Below are positions 37,452 to 47,210 of a DNA stretch of 64,000 nucleotides, in pieces (positions within the stretch are counted from its first letter, which is position 1; every line of letters starts with the position of its first letter). A model generated the notes under the pieces. The model was not told the origin of the DNA. It saw nothing but the letters and a program-made list of their open reading frames with translations, and ran no database searches. This stretch comes from Clostridiaceae bacterium (GTDB lineage: Bacteria; Bacillota; Clostridia; Oscillospirales; Acutalibacteraceae), in assembly GCA_016287385.1 (NCBI GenBank), contig JAEEWM010000004.1:140336-204335 (forward strand), given 5' to 3'. Position numbers and translations under genes: made by a program.

Positions 37452-40400
37452 TCAGAAAATCTGAACATCCCAGTCGCTTAAATACTGGAAGAGTCGTGTG
37501 AGGTCCTTATTGTTAACGTTGCCGTCGCCGTTTACGTCGAGCGCCGCACTGTTAACTTCAACGTCCCAGTCGGAAAGATACTGGAATAATCTTGTAAGGT
37601 CCTTATTGTTGACGTTACCGTCACCGTTTATATCACCGGGTATGTAGTCTGACGGAAGCTTCGGTATAATCTTAGTTTTACCGGTTCTGTAGCCGCAAAC
37701 GCTGCAGACTTCTTCCATAAGTCCCGGCGTGGTATTTGTCGCTTCAAGTACCGTTACCCACTCGAAGGTATGTCTTCCCTTTTCTATCTGCCAGGCGCAA
37801 AGTGTGCAGCCCTTCCAATGGAACGCGGCGTCGTATGACCAGCCGGGTATTACTATATGCTCGTGATCGGTCGGCTCTTCGCCGCCTGTGTAATCGCCGC
37901 TGCTTGGATCCATCGGTGTTATTGTCACGGGAACAGAAGTCTCTATACCGCGGTAAAGAACGTAAAATTTGTTATCGGCGCCCGGGATCCAGTGCTCATC
38001 GTATTGCCTGTCAAAGATATCGATATCATCCACACCGAGTATTTTTCCGTCTGCGGATTCGGCATAACCGACGTTGTTGGTCGCGTCAAATTTTACCGTG
38101 TACTCAACCGAAGTATCATCCTTATAGGTTATTATGATCTTATCACCGACGTCCGCAAGGGGAACGTTGTAGAAATAGAATTTTGTACCGAAGTTATCGT
38201 ATCTGTAATCACCGTTCTTGTTTTCGTCAAGCGTAAGCGGGGTTTTCCTGATATACTCAACAGATTTAACGTCGGTTTCAACAAGATCCACGGGAACCTC
38301 TGCGGTAAGCCCGAACACCTCGATAGTGTAGTAGTTGGGACCCGCAAGCGTCCATTCACGCTCGGACTGATTACTGTCACGGAACACTTCATACCGGTGG
38401 AACTTGAAATTATCGCCTACGAAATACAGTTCGCCGTCTTCATTCGAGAACGTCAAAACAAATTCCTGTATCGTGCCCTGACCTAAAAGCGTAATCTTAT
38501 CGCCCTCACGGAATTCGGGTATGGCATATTCTCTGAATTCCGAGCCGTCTTCTCTGTAAGCCGGGTGCGAATAGCTTTCATAAACTTTCGGATTGCCGTC
38601 TACGGGGGTATAACACACACTGTCAAAGTTATTTGCAATAATCTTTACAACCGCCTGTGATTCACAGCCCATATAACTGAACGTGTAGTAGTTATCGCCA
38701 ACCGTCCAGGGGTTCGTATACTGATCGGCGTATACGTCCAAATGAGGGTTATAGTCAACCGGAATGATATCGCCGGATTCCGATTCAAAAACTATTCCAT
38801 TAGTTTTTGAATCGTATCTTGCGGTGTATTCAACCGTGCCGATAGCTCTGTCAAGGTAAGTAACGCGAAGTATATCGCCGTTATCGACCCACGGGATCTC
38901 GTAAACGTCAATATCAGCAAACGGATCATGGGAAGAATGAGTGCCTTCAAGGTAGGTGGCCTGTTTTGCGGGAATATACTCGATTGAAACTACCGGATTT
39001 GCCTTAACGGTGCAGGTGGTGGCAACAGCCAGCCCCATATATTCAACAAAATACTCGTTTCCGGCGCCTATTTGCCACGGTGTACCCTCTTCCTGATTTG
39101 AGCTTGTGAAAACGTCTTCCCAAATACGAAGCGGGTCTTTCCCGTCAGCCGCAAATACTAAATCGCCGAATTCATCAAATTTTGCGATATATAAGGTCCG
39201 AACATCGTTTTTATCAATAACGGTAAGACGGTCGCCGGGACTGAAATCGGGCACGTTATATATCGTGCGCTCATAATGTTCACTGTAATAACTGTCAACA
39301 CCTTCGTAAACGACCGGCTCGTTTGCAGACGTAAAGAGTATTTCTTTAACGGGATTTTCAATAATCGTTACGTCGTAGGTAAACGTTACGCCGCTGTAAA
39401 CTATATACAATTCGTTCCCGTTGCCAACGTGCCAGCGATTATGATACTGATCATCGGTGAAACGAACATCCCAGGGGCTAAAGGTATCGCCGGTGGTCTC
39501 ATTCTCAAAAATCCAGTAGCCGTTTTCGTCATCGGTGGTAAGAATATAATCGGCGCGGGTGTTATCCTTGTAGTAAAGCGTTAATTTATCACCAAGCTGT
39601 TGCGTAGGATAATTATAGCGGATATATGTACCCTGGCCGTAATAGTTATCCTCGTATGAATCTTTGCCGTCAATAAGCACTATGGGTTCAACCGGAGTAT
39701 ACTCCATAGCCCTTATCGGGTTTTCTATGACAGTAGCATAAAGCGTATACTCGCTGCCCATATATTCGACGTAATACGCATTACGGTCTCCGATAACCCA
39801 CGGAGTTTGGTTCTGATGTGAATAAAACTGAACATCATTTGCCTGAATAATATCGGAATCACCGGCGATAAATACCATACTGTATTTATCGCAGATATAC
39901 TCTTTTTCGGCGCCGTTTTTATCTATGACAATAAGTTTATCGCCGTCTTCAAACCCGGGAGTGTTATAGTAATACGCATCGTCCCAGTTGTCATAATACG
40001 TATCGCCGTCAATGTAAACGGCGGTATCCGCCGGAACATACCTGATGCCCTTTACAGGGTTTTCTATTATACTTACGCGAACGTAATTTGACTCGTTATC
40101 TTTATAAGACAGATACATAAAGTTACCGTCGCCTAACTCCCACTCGCCGCTGCGCGAAGAGTAAAGCTCGGTATCCTGATCAGGCAACGGATCATAATTG
40201 TTGATTACGTCGTAAAACCCGTTGTAAAACTCACCGTTATAATCACCTTGGAGATAGGTATATGATACGGTCGTGTGAGTATCGGAGAAAGTAACGTTAA
40301 GTAAATCGCCCTCCTCAAACCAGGGTGTTTCATAGTTAAAGAACCGGTTGCCCTGACCGTCGTCATCCCAGTGGCCGTTGGTATTCTCGTAAATCTCAAT

Positions 40401-41234
40401 TTCACGAACCGGAATATAAACAAGATCTTCGATCGGGTTTTCAACTATCGTAACGGGAACGGGCGTTGTTTTACCCAAATAGTCAACGTAAATACAATTA
40501 TCGCTGCCGAGTGTAAACGGCTCGTCATACTGGCGGTCAAACATATGAACGTCTCTGTCGGAGATAAACTCGCCGCCGGCAGAATAATAGCCCATTTCCG
40601 GATCAAACCTTAAAGTATAATCAACCGAGCCTCTGCCGTCACTGTAATTAACGGTGAGAACGTCTCCGGAAAATCTTGTAAACGCATTATAGCGGTAATA
40701 GTCAGTACCATCCGCGTCAATATCAAAATTGCCGCCGGTTTCAAAATAACAGGTAATAGGTCTTGCCGACGTATAAGAAATTGAATCAACCGGATTCGGA
40801 AGTATCTTTGCGGTAAGAGGGGTGCTGAAATTGCCGTATACTATGTAAAAGGTATACTCGCCGCCGACTACCCAGTGTTCTTGCTCCTGATTATCAAAGC
40901 GTGTGACGTCTTCCCACTGTTTGAGCTGCTGATCACCGTTTATAAAATACAGTTCGCCGTCGCCGAGTCTGGCGGCGGTAAAAGCTTTAGAGGAACCGTC
41001 GCTGTAATTCACCGTCAAAACGTCATTTTCGTTGAAATTGACGTTGTATGAAAGATAATGCGTTTCACCGTCGGGCTCAACGCGATCCTCGGCGCCTTCA
41101 CCCTCATAGTACACATAGGCGTTTTCATCAGCCGGCGTATACGAAATACCGGTAATGCTCACGGCAAACGTGTAAAGCGGCATTAATGATAACATAAGCG
41201 CCAGAATTACCAAAACCGAGACAATTTTTTTCAT
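37452..41234 (-). CDS. Large secreted dockerin protein with nine repeats of about 120 residues
   Basis: A 1260-residue exported protein of unknown function. Residues 1-26 are a signal peptide. Nine tandem repeats follow, starting at about 27, 152, 271, 397, 510, 632, 751, 873 and 992, each 113-126 residues. Each repeat starts with a strand like ISYTPA, has a GD-x-L-x-V-x-Y-x-D core, then a PW-x-VG-x-x-N-x-Y motif, and closes with VTIIENPV. I do not recognise this module; the pattern suggests an all-beta domain. Residues 1112-1185 form a short Cys-rich linker (CTLC, CSVCGY). Residues 1198-1260 form a type I dockerin with two GD-x-NGDGNVNNKDL loops. The last 150 residues match the small dockerin protein at 11905-12555. 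No catalytic motif is seen; a binding or structural subunit is likely. Confidence 0.9.
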   Translation of the reverse strand: MKKIVSVLVILALMLSLMPLYTFAVSITGISYTPADENAYVYYEGEGAEDRVEPDGETHYLSYNVNFNENDVLTVNYSDGSSKAFTAARLGDGELYFINGDQQLKQWEDVTRFDNQEQEHWVVGGEYTFYIVYGNFSTPLTAKILPNPVDSISYTSARPITCYFETGGNFDIDADGTDYYRYNAFTRFSGDVLTVNYSDGRGSVDYTLRFDPEMGYYSAGGEFISDRDVHMFDRQYDEPFTLGSDNCIYVDYLGKTTPVPVTIVENPIEDLVYIPVREIEIYENTNGHWDDDGQGNRFFNYETPWFEEGDLLNVTFSDTHTTVSYTYLQGDYNGEFYNGFYDVINNYDPLPDQDTELYSSRSGEWELGDGNFMYLSYKDNESNYVRVSIIENPVKGIRYVPADTAVYIDGDTYYDNWDDAYYYNTPGFEDGDKLIVIDKNGAEKEYICDKYSMVFIAGDSDIIQANDVQFYSHQNQTPWVIGDRNAYYVEYMGSEYTLYATVIENPIRAMEYTPVEPIVLIDGKDSYEDNYYGQGTYIRYNYPTQQLGDKLTLYYKDNTRADYILTTDDENGYWIFENETTGDTFSPWDVRFTDDQYHNRWHVGNGNELYIVYSGVTFTYDVTIIENPVKEILFTSANEPVVYEGVDSYYSEHYERTIYNVPDFSPGDRLTVIDKNDVRTLYIAKFDEFGDLVFAADGKDPLRIWEDVFTSSNQEEGTPWQIGAGNEYFVEYMGLAVATTCTVKANPVVSIEYIPAKQATYLEGTHSSHDPFADIDVYEIPWVDNGDILRVTYLDRAIGTVEYTARYDSKTNGIVFESESGDIIPVDYNPHLDVYADQYTNPWTVGDNYYTFSYMGCESQAVVKIIANNFDSVCYTPVDGNPKVYESYSHPAYREDGSEFREYAIPEFREGDKITLLGQGTIQEFVLTFSNEDGELYFVGDNFKFHRYEVFRDSNQSEREWTLAGPNYYTIEVFGLTAEVPVDLVETDVKSVEYIRKTPLTLDENKNGDYRYDNFGTKFYFYNVPLADVGDKIIITYKDDTSVEYTVKFDATNNVGYAESADGKILGVDDIDIFDRQYDEHWIPGADNKFYVLYRGIETSVPVTITPMDPSSGDYTGGEEPTDHEHIVIPGWSYDAAFHWKGCTLCAWQIEKGRHTFEWVTVLEATNTTPGLMEEVCSVCGYRTGKTKIIPKLPSDYIPGDINGDGNVNNKDLTRLFQYLSDWDVEVNSAALDVNGDGNVNNKDLTRLFQYLSDWDVQIF

Positions 41235-41399
41235 AAAAAAACCTCCTGCCTTTTAGCATAAGTTCATTGTAACATAGAAAAATATATTTGTAAAGAAAAA
41301 CGGAAAGAATGAAATAATTTCCTATAATATTTGCAAAAACAAAACAAAAAATATTTTTTGCAAACGCCCTTAACACCAAAAAGTAAGGAGTGAAAAGAA

Positions 41400-41579
41400 A
41401 TGGCTAAAAACGCAGCGGCGAAGGATGCTCTCAATCGTTTCAAGATGGAAGCCGCCAACGAGGTTGGTGTAAATCTTAAGCAGGGCTACAACGGCGATCT
41501 TACCTCTAAGCAGGCTGGTTCTATCGGCGGTCAGATGGTCAAGAAGATGATCGAATCCTATGAAAACAGTATGAAATAA
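41400..41579 (+). CDS. Alpha/beta-type small acid-soluble spore protein
   Basis: SASPs coat spore DNA and protect it from UV light, and are degraded at germination. The 59-residue protein starts MAKNAAAKDALNRFKMEAAN and contains the conserved EVGVNL and the core G-x-LTSKQAGSIGGQMVKKMIE, including the GPR protease region. It matches SspA/SspB-type proteins of Clostridia almost end to end. AAGGAG precedes the ATG. No clear forespore SigG promoter could be picked by eye in the A/T-rich upstream stretch. Confidence 0.97.
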   Translation: MAKNAAAKDALNRFKMEAANEVGVNLKQGYNGDLTSKQAGSIGGQMVKKMIESYENSMK

Positions 41580-41603
41580 GATAGGGTTACCCTAATCTGA
41601 CAA

Positions 41604-41638
41604 AAGGCGCCGGAAAACATTGTCTTTTCGGCGTCTTT
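41604..41638 (+). terminator. Terminator of the SASP gene
   Basis: GGCGCCG pairs with CGGCGTC (one G-T pair), extended by AAAA and TTTT past a one-base bulge, then TTTCCTT. Confidence 0.8.
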
Positions 41639-41659
41639 CCTTGTTATGGAGGTGAAAAT

Positions 41660-41872
41660 ATGTTTGACAGAATATGTCTTGTACTTGCCATTATCGGCTG
41701 TCTCAACTGGGGACTCGTCGGGCTCTTCAGCTTTGACCTTGTGGCATGGCTCTTCGGCGGCAGCGGCGAGATATTGAGCAGAATAGTCTATACCGTAATC
41801 GCCCTTGCCGGTATATGGTGCATTTCGCTTTTATTCAAACCGGACAGCGAGCACGTCACTTTGACCGACTAA
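41660..41872 (+). CDS. DUF378 family small membrane protein
   Basis: A 70-residue protein with two membrane helices (about 5-27 and 40-60). The family signature is visible as IIGCLNWGLVGLFSFDLV, in which the Asn-Trp-Gly-Leu-x-Gly turn is conserved. The function of DUF378 is unknown. GGAGGTG precedes the ATG. It lies between the SASP and a bidirectional terminator, 80 bp after the SASP stop. Confidence 0.9.
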   Translation: MFDRICLVLAIIGCLNWGLVGLFSFDLVAWLFGGSGEILSRIVYTVIALAGIWCISLLFKPDSEHVTLTD

Positions 41873-41874
41873 AA

Positions 41875-41913
41875 TAAAAAACGGGTTGTTTATCGCAAAC
41901 AGCCCGTTTTTTG
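41875..41913. terminator. Bidirectional terminator between DUF378 and the glycosyltransferase
   Basis: ACGGGTTGTTT and AAACAGCCCGT pair around ATCGC, with A- and T-runs on the two sides, so it can stop both convergent transcripts. Confidence 0.93.
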
Positions 41914-42834
41914 TCAATCAATAAGGTATTGTCCGAGGACGCGCAAGCGCGTACACTTTTTCAGGTTATATTTTCTGATTGTTCTGATCTTTTTAAGTCG
42001 CGGCGCGTTTTTCATACCGGTAAACGCGTTCAAAATCTCTGTATCCCTATCGGAAAGCATTTCGCCGTAAGCGTCGAGCAGCAACTCACCCTGCCGATAG
42101 GTCGCCGCAACATTACCGCGAACCGTGTTAAGCGTTCTTAATTTTCTTATAAAGAACCCAAAACCGCCGCCCGCTTTAGCGCCGACCTCGTTATCCGAGT
42201 GCTGACGATAGTACATAGTAGGCTCGTTTACAGTCATAATTTTTCCGAATGCCGCGGCGGTAAGCGCCAGCCACCAATCGTGCATTGCAACATCGTGCGG
42301 CATAGGCATTGCGCGGTTTTTAAGAGCACGGTTTATCATAACGGTACATCCCGTAACATAATTCTGAACCAGTAATCTTGCAAGCGATAAATCTTTCGGA
42401 AAAATCTTTTGATATGAAAAAAACGAGTTTGATATCACGTTCAGTTTATCATCGGTTACCGTAAGGTCGGTATGCACGAGTACCGGCGTGTCAACATCGC
42501 CGTTTTCGGCTGTGAGCATGGCGTCAAAGGTCTTTTGCACCTTGTTTTCAAACCACACATCGTCCTGATCGGCAAACATAATATAGTCATCATCGGCGAC
42601 CTTCAACATTTCCGCAAAGTTAGCCGCCGCGCCGCCGCTGGGCGCGCCTGACAACACGGTTATTCTTTCAGGGTACTTTTCCGCGTACTCGCTGATAATA
42701 GCGTTTGAAGCGTCGCTTGAGCCGTCGTCGCGTATAACGATCTTAATATCGCTTACCGGCTGGTTAATAATGGAATCTAATTGCTCACGCAGGTATTTTT
42801 CACCGTTGTATACCGCTAAAAGCACCGTAATCAC
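41914..42834 (-). CDS. Glycosyltransferase family 2, rhamnosyltransferase-like
   Basis: A 306-residue GT-A fold transferase for surface polysaccharide. The N-terminus MITVLLAVYNGEKYLREQLDSI is the usual GT2 start, IVIRDDGSSD holds the nucleotide-binding Asp pair, and FADQDDVW is the DxD metal motif of dTDP-rhamnose-using members such as RfbF/RgpB. The start is GTG at 42834 with GGAGGC 7 bases upstream. The sugar donor and acceptor cannot be told. It stands alone with its own promoter and terminator. Confidence 0.9.
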   Translation of the reverse strand: MITVLLAVYNGEKYLREQLDSIINQPVSDIKIVIRDDGSSDASNAIISEYAEKYPERITVLSGAPSGGAAANFAEMLKVADDDYIMFADQDDVWFENKVQKTFDAMLTAENGDVDTPVLVHTDLTVTDDKLNVISNSFFSYQKIFPKDLSLARLLVQNYVTGCTVMINRALKNRAMPMPHDVAMHDWWLALTAAAFGKIMTVNEPTMYYRQHSDNEVGAKAGGGFGFFIRKLRTLNTVRGNVAATYRQGELLLDAYGEMLSDRDTEILNAFTGMKNAPRLKKIRTIRKYNLKKCTRLRVLGQYLID

Positions 42835-42903
42835 GCAATCGCCTCCCCAGAAAAAATATTCCGCACTAACCCGGAAAATGAATATGTGAACACTCGTTTT
42901 ACT

Positions 42904-42932
42904 ATAATATTAAAAAACGATCTGTTTGTCAA
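42904..42932 (-). promoter_or_regulatory. SigA promoter of the glycosyltransferase
   Basis: Minus-strand TTGACA (42927-42932), 17 bases, TATTAT (42904-42909). About 62 bases of untranslated leader precede the GTG start. Confidence 0.85.
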
Positions 42933-42937
42933 GTAGA

Positions 42938-42967
42938 CTGAAAAACCGGCGGTATCCCCGCCGGTTT
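42938..42967 (-). terminator. Terminator of the argGH operon
   Basis: Minus-strand AAACCGGCGG and CCGCCGGTTT pair around GGATA, followed by TTCAGTC. It lies 8 bases after the argH stop. Confidence 0.85.
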
Positions 42968-42974
42968 GATTAGT

Positions 42975-44354
42975 TTATATATCTTTAATCCGATCCCTTA
43001 CATCTTTAATCTGCTTTTCAACCGACTGTACGCAGGTACCGCCGAGACTTGTACGCGTGTTAACGCAGGTGTTAAGATCAATCGCGGCGTATAAATCGTT
43101 TTCAAAAACATCCGAGAAGTTCGCATATTCGTCAAGAGTAAGCTCGTCAAGAGTTTTTGAAGCCTTGATACAGTACGCGACTATTTCGCCGCTGATTTTA
43201 TAGGATGTACGGAACGGTACGCCTTTTTTTGTAAGATAATCGGCGAGATCGGTTGCGTTAATATAGCCGCCTTTTGCCGCCGTGAGCATTTTTTCGGTGT
43301 TTGCGGTCAAACCCTTTATCATACCGGAAAAAACGTCTAAACACCGCTTTACGGTATCAAACGCGTCGAATATGCTCTCCTTATCCTCCTGCATATCTTT
43401 ATTATACGCCAGCGGCAAACCTTTAAGCATTGTAAGAAGCGCAATAAGATCGCCATACACCCGTCCGGTTTTACCGCGAACAAGCTCCGCCATATCGGGG
43501 TTTTTCTTCTGTGGCATAATCGAAGATCCGGTTGTGTAATCATCCGAAAGCTCTATAAACTTGAATTCCCATGATGACCAGAGAACTATCTCTTCGGAAA
43601 AGCGCGACAAATGCGCCATAACAAGCGAAAGCGCTGAGCAAAGCTCGACACAGAAATCACGGTCCGACACGCCGTCAATCGAATTTGCGCAGGGTGAAAG
43701 CAAACCGAGCTTTTGCGCCTCAAAGCTGCGATCGGTATCATAAGTTGTACCGGCAAGCGCACATGAGCCAATCGGTGATATAAGCAGACGTTTTTGCGCG
43801 TCGGTAAGTCTGCCGGCGTCTCTTAAAAACATCATGGCGTAAGCCATAAGATGATGCCCGAAAGTTATCGGTTGGGCGCGCTGCAAATGAGTGTAACCGG
43901 GCATAACCGCCGACTTATACGTCTCCGCTTTATCACAAACGGTGTTTATAAGCTCTTTAAGTTTTGCTTTAACCTCGTCCGTTTCATTTTTAAGATACAG
44001 GCGTAAGTCAAGAGCGACCTGATCGTTACGGCTCCTCGCGGTATGAAGCTTCTTTCCGGCGTCGCCGATTCGCGAAGTCAGCGTCTGTTCAACAAAAGAG
44101 TGTATATCCTCAGCAGAATCGTCAATTTGAAGCTTTCCGCTTTCAAGGTCGCTCAGAATACCCGAAAGACCGTCTATTATCAAATCGGATTCCGCTTTTG
44201 AAATAATACCCTTCGCGGCGAGCATCGCGGCGTGAGCAATACTGCCGGTTATATCTTCTTTGTATAACCGGGAATCAAAACTAATCGAAGAGTTGAAATC
44301 ATCAGCGATTTTATTGACTTGTCCGTCAGTTCTGCCAGCCCAAATTTTACCCAT
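42975..44354 (-). CDS. argH: Argininosuccinate lyase
   Basis: ArgH splits argininosuccinate into arginine and fumarate, the last step of arginine synthesis. The 459-residue protein starts KIWAGRTDGQVNKIADDFNSS and contains the superfamily signature GSSIMPQKKNPD with the catalytic Ser near residue 285, the HTARSRNDQVALDLR segment and the GYTHLQRAQP catalytic His region. It lies 4 bp after argG and shares its promoter. Confidence 0.98.
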   Translation of the reverse strand: MGKIWAGRTDGQVNKIADDFNSSISFDSRLYKEDITGSIAHAAMLAAKGIISKAESDLIIDGLSGILSDLESGKLQIDDSAEDIHSFVEQTLTSRIGDAGKKLHTARSRNDQVALDLRLYLKNETDEVKAKLKELINTVCDKAETYKSAVMPGYTHLQRAQPITFGHHLMAYAMMFLRDAGRLTDAQKRLLISPIGSCALAGTTYDTDRSFEAQKLGLLSPCANSIDGVSDRDFCVELCSALSLVMAHLSRFSEEIVLWSSWEFKFIELSDDYTTGSSIMPQKKNPDMAELVRGKTGRVYGDLIALLTMLKGLPLAYNKDMQEDKESIFDAFDTVKRCLDVFSGMIKGLTANTEKMLTAAKGGYINATDLADYLTKKGVPFRTSYKISGEIVAYCIKASKTLDELTLDEYANFSDVFENDLYAAIDLNTCVNTRTSLGGTCVQSVEKQIKDVRDRIKDI

Positions 44355-44358
44355 AATA

Positions 44359-45591
44359 TCACAAATCCAAACCGTTCTTTTTCTTCATATTCGCAATAAC
44401 TTTTGTTGATAAACCGTAGAGATTGACAAAGCCCTGAGAATCCTTCTGGTCGTATACCTCATCCTCATCGAATGTTGCAATATCCGCGTCATAAAGCGAA
44501 TACGGCGACTCAACGCCCGCGTTTATCATATTGCCCTTATAAAGTTTCAACGTAACGTCGCCTGTGACCGGCTCCTGAGTTGCTTTAACAAAAGCAAGAA
44601 TCGACTTGGTAAGAGGGGTGAACCACTGGGCGTTGTAAACAAGCTCGCCGAGCTTCTGCGCGACGCTCGCCTTATAGTGAGCGGTTTCCTTGTCAAGACA
44701 GATGCTCTCAAGGATTTCGTGCGCCCTGTAGATTATTGCGCCGCCCGGAGTTTCATAAACGCCGCGGCACTTCATGCCGACAAGTCTGTTCTCCACAATA
44801 TCGAGTAACCCTACACCGTTGGCGCCGCCCAGCTCGTTTAACTTGGTAACAAGGTCGGTAGCGTTCATCTTTACGCCGTCAACGCTTGTGGGAATACCTT
44901 TTTCAAAGTGAATTTTAACATAGGTAGGTTTATCCGGCGCTTTTTCAGGTGAAACTCCCATTTCAAGAAAACCGTCTTTATTGTATAACGGCTCATTTTT
45001 CGGGTCCTCAAGATCAAGGCCCTCGTGAGATAAATGCCAGATGTTTTTATCCTTGGAATAGTTGGTTTCCCTGCTGATTTTCAGCGGAACGTTATGCGCT
45101 TCAGCGTAATCGATCTCTTCGCTTCTCGATTTGATATCCCATTCACGCCAGGGTGCGATTATCGGGATATTCGGAAGAAAAGCGTGAATACCGAGCTCAA
45201 ATCTGACCTGATCGTTGCCTTTGCCGGTACAACCGTGGCAAATGGCGTCCGCGCCCTCTTTTTCAGCGATCTGCGCAATACGCTTCGCGATTATCGGACG
45301 CGCAAAAGCGGTGCCGAGCAGATAATCTTCGTACTTAGCGCCCGCCTGTACGCACGGAAATACGTAATCGGTAAGGAATTCCTCAGTCAGGTCTTCAATA
45401 TAAAGTTTTGACGCGCCGGTCTTTAACGCCTTTTCTTCAAGGCCTTCAAGCTCGCCGGCCTGACCGACATTACCTGATACCGCGATAATCTCGGGGTCAT
45501 TGTAATTCTCTTTGAGCCACGGGATGATTATGGAAGTGTCAAGACCGCCGGAATAAGCCAAAACAATTTTTTTGAATTCTTTTTTACACAT
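44359..45591 (-). CDS. argG: Argininosuccinate synthase
   Basis: ArgG joins citrulline and aspartate using ATP. The 410-residue protein has the PP-loop [12 protein letters not shown] near the N-terminus and [15 protein letters not shown] near residue 120. I start at the ATG at 45591 with GGAGG 7 bases upstream; a longer reading to 45612 has no ribosome site. It is first in the argGH operon. The promoter (45625-45653) overlaps ARG-box-like sequence, so repression by ArgR with arginine is likely. Confidence 0.98.
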   Translation of the reverse strand: MCKKEFKKIVLAYSGGLDTSIIIPWLKENYNDPEIIAVSGNVGQAGELEGLEEKALKTGASKLYIEDLTEEFLTDYVFPCVQAGAKYEDYLLGTAFARPIIAKRIAQIAEKEGADAICHGCTGKGNDQVRFELGIHAFLPNIPIIAPWREWDIKSRSEEIDYAEAHNVPLKISRETNYSKDKNIWHLSHEGLDLEDPKNEPLYNKDGFLEMGVSPEKAPDKPTYVKIHFEKGIPTSVDGVKMNATDLVTKLNELGGANGVGLLDIVENRLVGMKCRGVYETPGGAIIYRAHEILESICLDKETAHYKASVAQKLGELVYNAQWFTPLTKSILAFVKATQEPVTGDVTLKLYKGNMINAGVESPYSLYDADIATFDEDEVYDQKDSQGFVNLYGLSTKVIANMKKKNGLDL

Positions 45592-45618
45592 AATTATGCC
45601 TCCAATATGCAACTTTCA

Positions 45619-45653
45619 TGCATAAATATATCACATAATGAATAAATATGCAA
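45619..45653 (-). promoter_or_regulatory. argG promoter overlapped by tandem ARG-box-like sites
   Basis: Minus-strand TTGCAT (45648-45653), 17 bases, TATATT (45625-45630) form a SigA promoter. Read on the plus strand, TGAATAAATATGCA (45639-45652) fits the ARG box TGAATWWWWATTCA with one mismatch. A weaker copy TGCATAAATATATC begins exactly 20 bases away at 45619, about two helical turns. The sites cover both promoter boxes. Pairs of ARG boxes at about this spacing are known in other bacteria. Confidence 0.75.
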
Positions 45654-45723
45654 TACTTTTCTTTAATTTTGTAAAAAAATGCAGAAAAACGGAACTTTTA
45701 AGCGGAAACTTATGCACAATTAC

Positions 45724-47199
45724 TTAATTTAGCCCATCCGGCAACCGTAAATAATCGAATTTACGTAAAAACGGCTTTAAGTCTCGTATCATTTCATCAA
45801 TGCCCGTGTCTGTGTCGCTTTCAAAATTCAGCGGCATTACCGGGTCATGCACGCTCATACGAAGCAGGAACCAACCGTCTTTTGAAGATACGCGTATCCC
45901 CTCACGGTTATCGTCCGCTATTCTGTAACCTGATAAACCGCTCATGTAGGATGCAAGTTCATCAATAACCCTGTCGCCGTACGGTTTGAATTCAGGCGCG
46001 GTTATTGCGATTCGGAACTCGCGCTCATCGGCCGGCATTTTGAGCGCCGAAAGCAGGTTTGAAATATCAACGCCCCTGGCGACTTCAACAACTATCTTTG
46101 TGGCGAGGTACGCGCCGTCATCCAAAAAATAATTTTCTTTCAGCGCGGCGTGCCCCGAGGTCTCAATGGCAAGCGGACACTCTGTTCCCTGCCTGCACAG
46201 CTCGATCGCCTTATCGATAACGTTCTTGTATCCGCGCCTGTACCGGTAATGAACGCAGCCGAGCGTCTCCTCGATATATGTTTTGAGCCCGTCAGAAGTT
46301 ACGGAATCGGTTACTATTGTCAGACCTTTTTTACCTCCCGCGGCTATGTATGCGGCAAGCGCTATAAGACGGTTGCGGTTTATTTCGGCACCGTCCGGAC
46401 CTACACAGCCGGCACGGTCAACATCGGTATCAAAAATTATACCGAGGTCGGCGTTATTGATGACGACCGCCTCGCATATACTTTGCATAGCGGTTTTATC
46501 CTCGGGATTGGGAATATGGTTCGGGAACATGCCGTCGGGTTCAAGAAAACGGCTGCCGGAAATATCAGCGCCAAGCGGTTTGAGCACGTTTTCGGCGTAA
46601 AAGCCGCCTACCCCGTTACCGGCGTCAACTACTATTTTAAGCCCCGCAAGCGGCAAGCCGCCTTTATCCACGCCGGAAATTATAACGTTTCTGAGCCTTG
46701 CGGCATAGTCAGTCATATAATTGCTTGTAATGACTGTGCCTTTTTTTACGTTTTCCACGCAGGTGCCGTCCGAAGCAATATCAAGTATCTCGGCAACGTC
46801 TGCACCCTCAAGCCCGCCTGACGGCAAAAAAATCTTTATGCCGTTGCGGTCAAACGGATGGTGACTCGCGGTTATTTCTATCGCCGCGTCGGTTTTAAGG
46901 TCAACTGTGGTCATAAACATGGCGGGCGTCGAGGCAAGGCCGCAGTCGATTACCGCAACGCCTGAATTAGTGAGCGCGCGCTTAGCGGCAGACGTAATAC
47001 GCTCCGCTGTGATTCTGCTGTCATGTCCGATTGCGATTTTTAGTTCCTCGGGATCTCTCGAGAATTTATTTATGTACCACACGACAAAGGCGGAAACGAT
47101 ATCCTCAACCGCCCTGTCGGTAAGCTGAACAGGATGCCCGCCCAGATCGCTGGCGTATCCTCTTATATCGGTACCGCTCTTTAACGCTGAATATTCCAT
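45724..47199 (-). CDS. Phosphomannomutase/phosphoglucomutase family protein
   Basis: An alpha-D-phosphohexomutase that moves phosphate between C6 and C1 of hexoses. The 491-residue protein has the phosphoserine loop as EITASHHPFDRNGIKIF (usual TASHNP, here TASHHP), the magnesium loop IFDTDVDRAG (DxDxD), the sugar-binding ETSGH motif and a C-terminal phosphate-binding domain. The wording fits the ManB/CpsG group rather than GlmM. AAAGGAG precedes the ATG and overlaps the stop codon of a 47-residue gene upstream. A second hexomutase (49835-51544) is nearby. Confidence 0.9.
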   Translation of the reverse strand: MEYSALKSGTDIRGYASDLGGHPVQLTDRAVEDIVSAFVVWYINKFSRDPEELKIAIGHDSRITAERITSAAKRALTNSGVAVIDCGLASTPAMFMTTVDLKTDAAIEITASHHPFDRNGIKIFLPSGGLEGADVAEILDIASDGTCVENVKKGTVITSNYMTDYAARLRNVIISGVDKGGLPLAGLKIVVDAGNGVGGFYAENVLKPLGADISGSRFLEPDGMFPNHIPNPEDKTAMQSICEAVVINNADLGIIFDTDVDRAGCVGPDGAEINRNRLIALAAYIAAGGKKGLTIVTDSVTSDGLKTYIEETLGCVHYRYRRGYKNVIDKAIELCRQGTECPLAIETSGHAALKENYFLDDGAYLATKIVVEVARGVDISNLLSALKMPADEREFRIAITAPEFKPYGDRVIDELASYMSGLSGYRIADDNREGIRVSSKDGWFLLRMSVHDPVMPLNFESDTDTGIDEMIRDLKPFLRKFDYLRLPDGLN

Positions 47200-47210
47200 A
47201 AAATTCTCCT

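Noticed and set aside
37452..41234. CRISPR array suggested by regular repetition
   Set aside because: The repeats are about 360 bases, diverged and in one open coding frame; no short direct repeats with unique spacers were seen anywhere in the window.
41235..41399. SigG promoter for the SASP gene
   Set aside because: The stretch is A/T-rich and several weak matches exist; none has the right spacing clearly enough to report.
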